A stretch of 64,000 bases of DNA from Gracilimonas sp040117685 (GTDB lineage: Bacteria > Bacteroidota > Rhodothermia > Balneolales > Balneolaceae): the NCBI RefSeq assembly GCF_040117685.2, contig NZ_JBEDYP020000017.1:7393-71392 (forward strand). Direction: 5' to 3'. Position numbers and translations under genes: made by a program. The stretch's first letter is position 1. The number at the start of each line of letters is the position of its first letter. Positions 51,695 to 59,208 of the stretch are shown here, one piece after another. Under the pieces are notes generated by a model, which worked only from the letters and a program-made list of their open reading frames with translations, searched no databases and had not been told where the DNA came from.

Positions 51695-51931
51695 ATGGAA
51701 CAGAAACAGCAGGTTCAAAAAATATTTGGGGAAGTGCTTAACGAGATGCGTTTGGCAAAAAACCTAACACAAGCTGAGCTTGCTGAGAAGTGTGAAATGG
51801 ATGAGACATACATCTCTGATCTTGAGCGGGGTAATTATATGCCCTCCTTGTATACTGTTCTTAAGCTATCTATGGGGTTAGAACTGAGTTTGGCGGAGTT
51901 TACAGCGAAATTGGATAGTTATATCAAGTGA
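51695..51931 (+). CDS. XRE-family HTH regulator
   Basis: This 78-residue protein is a stand-alone Cro/C1-type helix-turn-helix: FGEVLNEMRLAKNLTQAELAEKCEMDETYISDLERGNYMPSL, with recognition helix ETYISDLERG. Size and context resemble controller (C) proteins of restriction-modification systems, which time nuclease expression. It is divergent from the membrane protein gene, 97 bases apart, and overlaps a second HTH gene by 4 bases. Confidence 0.88.
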   Translation: MEQKQQVQKIFGEVLNEMRLAKNLTQAELAEKCEMDETYISDLERGNYMPSLYTVLKLSMGLELSLAEFTAKLDSYIK

Positions 51932-52125
51932 TCATGGAATTTATTCTGTCCCGGGGTTTATCTCAAGAGAAACTTGCGGAATTAGGGGATTTTGAACGGT
52001 CTTATATATCGAAAGTAGAGAATGGGGAGCGGGCTATTCAGTTTAAAACGGTAGTAAGGTTTGCAGAGGCTTTTGGTATTAAACCAAGTGAATTAGTATC
52101 ACTATATGAAAGGAGATCTGTATAG
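51928..52125 (+). CDS. Second XRE-family HTH protein, short N-terminus
   Basis: This 65-residue frame starts with GTG at 51928 overlapping the upstream stop, or with ATG at 51934. It reads RGLSQEKLAELGDFERSYISKVENGERAIQFKTVVRFAEAFGIKPSEL, a good HTH, but it begins inside helix 1: the usual eight or so residues before it are missing. It may be a truncated duplicate that dimerises with the first regulator, or be expressed only by coupling. It converges on the cassette at 52.1-53.5 kb. Confidence 0.75.
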   Translation: MIMEFILSRGLSQEKLAELGDFERSYISKVENGERAIQFKTVVRFAEAFGIKPSELVSLYERRSV

Positions 52126-52146
52126 TAACTGTTCTTAATGGTTGAA

Positions 52147-52848
52147 TTAATTGTTACTAAACAACACAATTTTTTCGGTTGTACTTCTCTTTTGCACCTG
52201 AGGTATAGGTGGCTTAGCTACAGAAACTGAAATAAACCCAGTACGAGACAAAGGGGCATCAGTTGTTTGAACAATTTCTACGAATAATAACCCAACTTCT
52301 TCAGGCAATTCACTTCGGTTAGGAAAGTCAATAATTTTATTAAACTGTTTCTCATTTGCCCCTCTGGACAATTGATTATACATGGTTCTATCTCTTCCGT
52401 CAACAACGGTCATTATTAATAAGTGCGTTTTGTAAAATCCAACTTTGAGTAATTTTCTTGACTGAATAACCCCTTCCGCGAGTTTTTTTAATCCTGTAAC
52501 ATCATTATTCTGGAAACTTTCTCTTTTGATCTTTGCCCGTTTGCATTCTATTGCGATAGCTTGCTCTGGAGCATTTTGGTTCCAACTAAGCACGTCAAAT
52601 TCTCGTTCAGAAAAGGGTTCAGAAATTTCAAATTTTACATGAGCATCACTATACAAGTCAAGAACAGAATAAAGTAGCTTTTTTGCAGAAGAGCGGGTAA
52701 ATAGCCATCGAACTAAAACTTGTTCAATTCTTTTGGTATCTGTATCAGAGCCTTCAAATCGCTCTGCAAAGAAGTCTATTGTATTCTTTCCAGGGAGAAC
52801 TTCTTCATAATCATAAGCTACTCCAAGAGCATTGACTGGTATTTTCAT
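52147..52848 (-). CDS. Putative PD-(D/E)XK nuclease, unknown family
   Basis: This 233-residue protein carries a likely nuclease core: Asp85 in REFDVLSW followed 16 residues later by Glu101-Cys-Lys103 in AIAIECKRAK, the D-x(n)-E-x-K pattern of restriction-type nucleases, preceded by an acidic helix. The C-terminus is basic and Ser-rich. I do not recognise a named family. It starts 2 bases after the stop of the 214-residue gene, so both are one transcription unit. The placement between C-type regulators and a type I R-M operon favours a defence role, which is inference. Confidence 0.68.
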   Translation of the reverse strand: MKIPVNALGVAYDYEEVLPGKNTIDFFAERFEGSDTDTKRIEQVLVRWLFTRSSAKKLLYSVLDLYSDAHVKFEISEPFSEREFDVLSWNQNAPEQAIAIECKRAKIKRESFQNNDVTGLKKLAEGVIQSRKLLKVGFYKTHLLIMTVVDGRDRTMYNQLSRGANEKQFNKIIDFPNRSELPEEVGLLFVEIVQTTDAPLSRTGFISVSVAKPPIPQVQKRSTTEKIVLFSNN

Positions 52849-52850
52849 GA

Positions 52851-53495
52851 TTAAAATTTCCGATTGGCTTCTAATACACGAAGTCCTGTGTTAATTCTTT
52901 CTGTACACCAATCTGCATCCTTTTTGTCCCATTTTAGCTCTTCTTTTAAATAACGATTCAAGAGATCAATTTTAATAGAAGAACGAAATCTTGAAAGAGC
53001 ACAAATAAATATATCTAATCTTTCTATGTCCAGTGGGTGATAGCTAACAGGGTAAGCATTCAAATATTTTTCGAAAAATCCACGGGTTTTATTTCCAGGT
53101 ATAATATCGGCTAAGGTAATATTTTCCCCTGCTGATGTGATAGTAACCCGTTTATCTTGGTCAGTGTGATACTTTTTAAATTCACGAATAAAAAGCAGAC
53201 CAATTTCATTGTACTTCTCCATGGGGATAGAACCATCGGGCTTAGGAACAATATTGGCAAGATAAAGTCCCTTCTGGGCGGAGGATTTTGCAAAAGCCAA
53301 TTTCGCAAATGGAACATCATTCTCTAAATAATTGATGATGTAAGCTGTAGTTGAAATATCACGAGAATATTCCGCACTTTCTGCTTTTTGAAAATCAAAA
53401 ACCTCACATTGGTCTAATGAGTTTTCAATAACTCTTACAAGTTCTTTGGCTTCAAAGCGAACCGGGTGAAGGTAAATGTCTAAGTAGTTAATCAT
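52851..53495 (-). CDS. Unknown protein, partner of the nuclease-like gene
   Basis: This 214-residue soluble protein has no signal, membrane helix or recognisable catalytic motif. Notable features are KGLYLANIVPKPDGS and YNEIGLLFIREFKKYH in the middle and a helical C-terminal half with LDIERLDIFICALSRFRSS and WCTERINTGLRVLE. It is the first gene of a two-gene unit with the PD-(D/E)XK candidate. It could sense, bind or restrain the partner. Nothing in the sequence decides this. Confidence 0.65.
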   Translation of the reverse strand: MINYLDIYLHPVRFEAKELVRVIENSLDQCEVFDFQKAESAEYSRDISTTAYIINYLENDVPFAKLAFAKSSAQKGLYLANIVPKPDGSIPMEKYNEIGLLFIREFKKYHTDQDKRVTITSAGENITLADIIPGNKTRGFFEKYLNAYPVSYHPLDIERLDIFICALSRFRSSIKIDLLNRYLKEELKWDKKDADWCTERINTGLRVLEANRKF

Positions 53496-53613
53496 GGCTA
53501 TAGACGAAAAAAGGTTTGGGTTCTATTGTATATAACCATCAGGCCCAGGGCCTTTTTCAGGAGAAATAAGCGGAAATAGGTGCTTGATCGATAAAAAAAC
53601 TGGGCTTTTTAGT

Positions 53614-54321
53614 TCAATAAACCACTTCATTCAATTCTTCTTTAATCTGTTTCCAGCCGGGCATGTATTTATCAAGTAAAGCTTTAAAACGGTTGTTGTG
53701 GTGGCGTTCTTTAAGGTGAATCATTTCGTGTAGGACTACATAGTCAAGGCAGTGCTTGGGCTTCTTTGCAAGCTCCAGGTTTAGCCAGATGCGCCGGTCT
53801 TCAATATTACAGGAACCCCACTTGGTTTTCATGAGCTTAACGCCCCATTCTTCTATCTGAACGCCAAGCTTTTCTTCCCATTTGGCAACGAGCTCGGGAA
53901 TCTGTGATTTAAGTCGGTCTCGATACCACTCACGCATCACTTCTTCTTTCTTGGGCTTGTCACTACCCGGACGGACGTAAAGATCCAGGTACTTCTTATT
54001 TCGAATTTCTACTTTTGGGGAGGCTTCTTTTTCAATGATGTTAAGCAGGTAGCGCTGACCTTCCAACCAATGACTTTCTCGCTGGATGTATTCCCGCTCG
54101 GGTTCCCGGATCTGCGAGTTCATATTCCGGATATGCTTCTTAATCCATCCCAGCTTAGAGATGATAAAAAGGCGCAATGACTCTTTTTTCATCGACAAGG
54201 GAGAAGAAAGTCGTACACGTCCAGTTGGGGGATATACGGCAAGGTGAATGTTCTTAATATCCTTCTTAATGACATCTACGTCGATGCCGGATACTTCAAT
54301 ATGATAATGTTTAGTACTCAC
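53614..54321 (-). CDS. YgjP/SprT-like zinc metallopeptidase (DUF45/M48-type)
   Basis: This 235-residue protein starts with GTG and overlaps hsdR by 11 bases. The zinc motif HEMIH is at 198-202 (VVLHEMIHLKERHHN), preceded by the family segment MKTKWGSCN. YgjP-like proteins are often encoded at the 3' end of type I restriction operons; their substrate is unknown and a role in controlling HsdR by proteolysis has been suggested by context only. Length is typical for the family. Confidence 0.9.
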   Translation of the reverse strand: MSTKHYHIEVSGIDVDVIKKDIKNIHLAVYPPTGRVRLSSPLSMKKESLRLFIISKLGWIKKHIRNMNSQIREPEREYIQRESHWLEGQRYLLNIIEKEASPKVEIRNKKYLDLYVRPGSDKPKKEEVMREWYRDRLKSQIPELVAKWEEKLGVQIEEWGVKLMKTKWGSCNIEDRRIWLNLELAKKPKHCLDYVVLHEMIHLKERHHNNRFKALLDKYMPGWKQIKEELNEVVY

Positions 54322-57300
54322 GCTGGTTCTTCACTACCTCCATAACCAAGGTTAAATTGATGTCTTCAGGTAAATGCTTTTTTATGGCATTAGCTACCTG
54401 CCGCTCCTTAATCTTATTATCACGCCAACCGTCTTTAGCGGAATATTTGATCGTTTCATCAATTGTTAACGTCAGCTCTGCATCGTTATTTAAATTATCA
54501 TATAAAGCCTTTTGGCCATCCGATTCAACTCTTTCCGGGTACCGTTCTTGTCCTTCCACCCGCTTCACTTTTTTTGCGAGTTGGGCCAGCATTTCGAGGT
54601 ATTTGGCGTATTCGGCGGCCGCTTTCTTTCGTTGTTGGATTAGCTCCTCCAGCAGCTCCGACATCTTATCGTAGTATTTAGGGTTACCGGGCCTTTCCTC
54701 AATGATCACCTTTCGAATGTTATTCTCGATGGTCTCGGCCATAGCCTCTTCATCCTGCCGAATGTTATCCGAAACTACATCATCCAGGGCAGCCAAACCT
54801 TTATTCACTATAAGATCTACCAGGGTGTAATCGTCAAGGGAAGATATTTTACGACTATGGGAGGCATCAATGTACCGGTCAATGAGATTTCGCATACCGG
54901 GTTCGTACATTTTCAAGTCAATGTAGTCTCCGCTGGCTTGCTTCACATCCTCTTTTAGATCAGAGTAGAATTTCACCTGTTGCTTGATGCTTTCCGCTTC
55001 ATCCGCAGTATAACCGGCCTTATCCATTTCATTGGCAATATCGCCGTAGGCCCGGACCAGAGAGGAAACCATTTTATAAAAGCTAACCCGTTTCTCTTCA
55101 TCTTCTTTAATTTCATCCTCCGTCTTCCCGGCAGTGTCAGTGCCAAAGAATTTGAAGAACTCCTTCTGAGTTCTGGGATGAACGGGTTCACAAAGGGCTA
55201 CTACTTTGTCCAGATTATCATCCAATCGCTCTTTGGCTTGTTCAAATCGATCTTTTAGCAGCCCATCTACATCCTTCTGGTCATACCCTTCAAACGCACC
55301 ACTTGTGTAGGTGTTAATGGATTCTTCGAGGCTCTTGAACAAATCCTTGTAGTCAATGATATAGCCATATTCCTTACTTTCATCATCTAAGCGGTTTACC
55401 CGACAAATAGCCTGAAAGAGTCCATGATCCTGCATAGACTTGTCAATATATAAGTAGGAGGCTGGTGGAGCATCAAAACCGGTCAGTAGCTTATCCACCA
55501 CAATCAGTAGCTTCATCCGGGCCGGTTCGTTTATGAATTTCCGCTTAGCTTCTTCTTCAAACTCATCGGTAGTTTTACCGTCCAGCATCTCCGTATATAT
55601 ACGGTATTTTAACTGCTCTTCGGTTTCCCCGGCGCCGGTTTCTTCACCCTTAATATCGTTAATGTTCGGTTGGAAGGAAGTCACAACCGCGCAATGGTCT
55701 TTCAATGTGTCAAACTCTTGGAAGATCTCGTAAAACTTACAGGCTTCCAGTACTGAGGAAGCCACCAGCATGGCATTACCCTGTCCACTATCCAGGCGGG
55801 GCTGTGTCTGAAAATCTTTGAAAATATCCGTAGCAATTTTCTCCAACCGGTCCCGGGAACTAAGTACCTGCTTCATGGTTCCCCAGCGCTTCTTTAACTC
55901 AATTTTAGCCAAATCATTTAAACCTCTTGTTTTGGCATCAAACCACTCATCAATGCTGTCCTGATCGGTGATTTGCTGATCTATATCCCGTGCCTCATAG
56001 CGAAGGTCCAACACAACGTTGTCCGCCACGGCTTCGTCAAATTTGTAAGTATGAATAAATGGACCAAAGGTCTCCAAGCTTGTGGCTTTATCTTTTTTGA
56101 GCAGGGGAGTACCGGTAAAACCGATGAACATGGCATCTGGAAGTATCGCTTTCATGGCTTTATGCAGCTTGCCTGATTGCGTGCGGTGACATTCATCTAC
56201 AAACACATAGATATCCCCCTTGGCTTTGAAGTTCCGGGGAAGGTTCCTTTGTATCTCTTCCAGGAAATCCCCAACACTGTCTTCTTCCCGGGTGCCAAAT
56301 TTATGAACAAGGGAAGAAATCAGCGGTATCTCATGCTTGTTTAACTTATCTATCAGGTCCGCGCCTGAGGTGGCCCGCTGCATGGGTTCTTCCGCATCGT
56401 TAAAAACTCTGGTAATCTGTTTATCAAGCTCGGTGCGGTCGGTAATGACAACCACTCTTGAATCGGTTACGTTTTCCCGAATCCACTGGGCCATCCACAC
56501 CATGGTCAGACTTTTCCCGCTGCCCTGAGTATGCCAGATAATGCCATCCTCATGACTTTTGATATTCGTCTGGGAGGTTTTCACCCCAAAGTACTGGTGG
56601 GGTCGACATATGATTTTGTTTCCTCCATCAAAGAGGGTAAAGTCGTGAATAAGTTCTAAGAGGCGACTTTTCTCACAAAGTTGCACCAAGTGTTTGTCCA
56701 GGATATACTCAAAGTCTTCATCGGTATTTTCCTTCCACTCCTGATAATACTTGGCCTTCGTTTCAACGGTACCATACCGCAAGCCGGAAGAATCATTTCC
56801 GGCCATCACCAATTGCATCGTGTTGAAGAAGGGCTTGATGAAATCATCGCGCTGGTTATCCAGGTTCTGATAGATTCCTTTCTCAATAGCTACTTTAGAC
56901 CGCTTAAGTTCAATCACCCCAACGGCGATTCCGTTTATATATAACACAACGTCCGGGCGTTTGGTGTTTTGCCCCTTTACCGTTACTTCCTCAGCTATGG
57001 CAAAGTGATTGTTGGCTACATTCTCCCAGTCAATAAAATGAATTGTTTCGCTGTTTTCGCCAGCCCCGGCCTTTACGCTCACGCCATACCGGAGCATGTC
57101 ATACACCGCTTTGTTACTGTCGTACAAGTCCTCTGTTTGTATTCCGGAAGCTGTACTCAGCTCATACATGGCTTTATCAATCAAAGCGGGATCGTATCCC
57201 TGCTGCTCCAGAAATGGTCGCAGGTAGCCTTCTTCTACATTGGCATTCCCCTCCCGGTCTTGCCAGTCGCCCAGGTAATCGTACTTCAATCGATTCTTAA

Positions 57301-57370
57301 ATAGTTGTACTACCCGATTTTGTGAGTTTCTTTCTTTTTGGCCTATATCTGTTGGCATACCATACTTCAA
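54311..57370 (-). CDS. hsdR: Type I restriction enzyme, R subunit
   Basis: This 1019-residue motor nuclease has an N-terminal PD-(D/E)XK core (KRPDVVLYINGIAVGVIELKRSK, near residues 130-155). The helicase domains contain Walker A HTQGSGKSL (about 283), DECHRTQSG (about 392) and the motif VI region FQAICRVNRLD. A helical C-terminus contacts the methylase. It translocates DNA bidirectionally and cuts unmodified DNA far from the recognition site. Five bases separate it from the upstream OB-like gene, so it is in the same operon as hsdM and hsdS. Confidence 0.96.
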   Translation of the reverse strand: MKYGMPTDIGQKERNSQNRVVQLFKNRLKYDYLGDWQDREGNANVEEGYLRPFLEQQGYDPALIDKAMYELSTASGIQTEDLYDSNKAVYDMLRYGVSVKAGAGENSETIHFIDWENVANNHFAIAEEVTVKGQNTKRPDVVLYINGIAVGVIELKRSKVAIEKGIYQNLDNQRDDFIKPFFNTMQLVMAGNDSSGLRYGTVETKAKYYQEWKENTDEDFEYILDKHLVQLCEKSRLLELIHDFTLFDGGNKIICRPHQYFGVKTSQTNIKSHEDGIIWHTQGSGKSLTMVWMAQWIRENVTDSRVVVITDRTELDKQITRVFNDAEEPMQRATSGADLIDKLNKHEIPLISSLVHKFGTREEDSVGDFLEEIQRNLPRNFKAKGDIYVFVDECHRTQSGKLHKAMKAILPDAMFIGFTGTPLLKKDKATSLETFGPFIHTYKFDEAVADNVVLDLRYEARDIDQQITDQDSIDEWFDAKTRGLNDLAKIELKKRWGTMKQVLSSRDRLEKIATDIFKDFQTQPRLDSGQGNAMLVASSVLEACKFYEIFQEFDTLKDHCAVVTSFQPNINDIKGEETGAGETEEQLKYRIYTEMLDGKTTDEFEEEAKRKFINEPARMKLLIVVDKLLTGFDAPPASYLYIDKSMQDHGLFQAICRVNRLDDESKEYGYIIDYKDLFKSLEESINTYTSGAFEGYDQKDVDGLLKDRFEQAKERLDDNLDKVVALCEPVHPRTQKEFFKFFGTDTAGKTEDEIKEDEEKRVSFYKMVSSLVRAYGDIANEMDKAGYTADEAESIKQQVKFYSDLKEDVKQASGDYIDLKMYEPGMRNLIDRYIDASHSRKISSLDDYTLVDLIVNKGLAALDDVVSDNIRQDEEAMAETIENNIRKVIIEERPGNPKYYDKMSELLEELIQQRKKAAAEYAKYLEMLAQLAKKVKRVEGQERYPERVESDGQKALYDNLNNDAELTLTIDETIKYSAKDGWRDNKIKERQVANAIKKHLPEDINLTLVMEVVKNQREY

Positions 57371-57375
57371 TTAAA

Positions 57376-58035
57376 TTATACTCCATACCATCCTGATAAC
57401 TGAAGATAACATCTCTCTTCAGTTAGCCCATTTGTATCCCACCATCGGGCCAATGAAACCCTAAGAAGAGTACCTGCAGGTACCAAATCAATAGCTGCAT
57501 CATGGCCTACGTATTTAAAAATTCTTCGCTGATTTACATAATCTTTACCTCCATAATTTATTCGAGAAATAACGTACTGATACCGCCCGTTTCCCTTATT
57601 TTCGTACTTTTCAAGGTCCTTATCGGATATCCAAAAACCCGTACTAAAATCAAGTGCATCTTCATCATTTATATATCCGGTACCTTTTCCTGTCCATTGT
57701 AGTTCCCCATCAAAAAGTTTGTCTGGACCTCCTTCCCAAACATTTACCTCAAGATCATTAATGAGATAATCTGTCATATCTGCATTAGCTATAGTATCAA
57801 TACGTTGTTCATTAGTAACAAAAATATGTTCATTATGTGGTGGCCGAGTAGCTTTCGGTTCATTAAACTCCATTTCATATATACCACCAATCTCAAATTG
57901 ATGATTCTGAGGTTGGTAGTTTCCATATTGATCCATTAACCTGACAGGACGACCAGAGTCAATTATAAAACCCCCAACGCAGGAATTATTTTGCATCCTT
58001 GTATTTGAGACAACTATAATTTCACCTTTTGGCAT
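57376..58035 (-). CDS. Small beta-rich protein, possibly dual OB-fold (DuOB-like)
   Basis: This 219-residue protein has no signal or membrane segment and is predicted beta-rich: GEIIVVSNTRM, YEMEFNEPK, YVISRINYGGKDYVNQRRIFKYVGHD, LRVSLARWWD. From memory it fits the dual OB-containing domain family that accompanies DUF488 genes in conflict loci; I cannot verify this. Such a fold suggests nucleic-acid binding. It follows two DUF488 genes by 17 bases and precedes hsdR by 5, so it is within the restriction operon. Confidence 0.62.
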   Translation of the reverse strand: MPKGEIIVVSNTRMQNNSCVGGFIIDSGRPVRLMDQYGNYQPQNHQFEIGGIYEMEFNEPKATRPPHNEHIFVTNEQRIDTIANADMTDYLINDLEVNVWEGGPDKLFDGELQWTGKGTGYINDEDALDFSTGFWISDKDLEKYENKGNGRYQYVISRINYGGKDYVNQRRIFKYVGHDAAIDLVPAGTLLRVSLARWWDTNGLTEERCYLQLSGWYGV

Positions 58036-58052
58036 AATTATATCCTTAGTTA

Positions 58053-58529
58053 TTAAAGGTGTGTTATTTCGTAACCCATCTTATACAATCTATTTGCAAC
58101 TAAAGACCTGTGACATGCTTCTGGTTTTTCTTCCACACAAAATAGTGCTACTCGATTTGCTCCAGTATTTTCAAGCTCACTTAAAAGAGCCTGAAAGTCA
58201 TACTCTTCTAAAATCTTGGATTGATAAGCATCTATAAAAACTACACCAAGACGATCTCTGCTTCTTTTCTTTTCTCCAGTCTTACGGTCTGCTTCTTTCT
58301 GTAAATTTCTTATCTCTTTAGTAGGAGCTAAACTTTTGATATGATGATAATTTAATCCCAGCTCCTTCAAATGAGCTTGTAACCTTTTACTGTTAACAAA
58401 TTTATATTTTGCTCCTCGTACCCCTCTTCTTTGTCTTATATCACAAAAGGTATCAATACGGTTGTTAATAAGCTTTCCGAAATATTCTTCCTTTGTTGAA
58501 TTGTAAACCCCGATAGTAAAAAATTCCAT
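58053..58529 (-). CDS. DUF488-domain protein (second of tandem pair)
   Basis: This 158-residue protein has the DUF488 landmarks: FFTIGVYN at the start, FCDIRQRRG (28-36), and the motif CVEEKPEACHRS with Cys131, Cys139, His140 and Arg141. It is similar in outline to its upstream neighbour, but the IGHG of that protein is IGVY here. DUF488 proteins are of unknown biochemistry; the Cys-His-Arg cluster looks catalytic or metal-binding. The stop of the first copy and this start are 2 bases apart. Confidence 0.88.
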   Translation of the reverse strand: MEFFTIGVYNSTKEEYFGKLINNRIDTFCDIRQRRGVRGAKYKFVNSKRLQAHLKELGLNYHHIKSLAPTKEIRNLQKEADRKTGEKKRSRDRLGVVFIDAYQSKILEEYDFQALLSELENTGANRVALFCVEEKPEACHRSLVANRLYKMGYEITHL

Positions 58530-58531
58530 AC

Positions 58532-59083
58532 CTAATAAGATTTTTTTGATGTCAGATTAATTTCAATACCAAATAGGTCGCTTGTACTTTTCCCTTTTGT
58601 CAATTCGCTCATTACGGTTTCTTGTGATTTGATAACTGAATCAGAGACGATATGCTTCATTGAAATTTCTTTTTTCAGCAATTCCTGCCCAATTAGTTTG
58701 CTACGGTGACATTGCTCAGGTTTAGACTCACTACACATTACCGCTACTTTAATTCCTTTCTTTTGAGCATTCAATAGCCTTTGCATTCCCTCTTTAAAAA
58801 AACCTTTTTCTTTGATCAGGTCGTATCTTACTTTGCCTTCTTCATCATAACAACTTCTGTCTTTTGGCAATCCACCTAACTTATCCCCAAAAAAAGCATA
58901 AGTAATCCCCTCCATTTTTAATGCCCTCTTGATCGCTTCACGATTATACATAATGTTTCTTGAGGAGTACGGCTTAGACCTCACATCCAATAGGTACAGA
59001 ATCCCATAAGATTTCAATTCATTAATGAAATCATCAATTTCTTTATTACCATGGCCTATCGAGTATATTGTGGACTCTTTCAT
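58532..59083 (-). CDS. DUF488-domain protein (first of tandem pair)
   Basis: This 183-residue protein reads YSIGHGNKEIDDFI, LLDVRSKPYSSR (31-42), and VMCSESKPEQCHRSK with Cys117, Cys125, His126 and Arg127, the DUF488 signature. The C-terminal 30 residues are a variable extension. It follows hsdS by 125 bases and starts the sub-cluster DUF488-DUF488-OB-like protein that lies inside the restriction operon. Having two different copies in tandem suggests a heterodimer, but this is inference. Confidence 0.88.
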   Translation of the reverse strand: MKESTIYSIGHGNKEIDDFINELKSYGILYLLDVRSKPYSSRNIMYNREAIKRALKMEGITYAFFGDKLGGLPKDRSCYDEEGKVRYDLIKEKGFFKEGMQRLLNAQKKGIKVAVMCSESKPEQCHRSKLIGQELLKKEISMKHIVSDSVIKSQETVMSELTKGKSTSDLFGIEINLTSKKSY

Positions 59084-59208
59084 GCTTACAACTTACTGGT
59101 TTACAACAATTTTTGAAACTTAAACCATTATGCTAAGTACTCCTCTCATCCGCACCTACTTAGTATAACTACCAGCCCCAAGTATTAGTCTACTTAACTG
59201 TTTCAAAT

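Noticed and set aside
52123..52159. Terminator between the second XRE gene and the nuclease-like gene
   Set aside because: TAGTAAC and GTTACTA pair over only 7 bases with a 23-base loop and no T-run, so the support is too weak.
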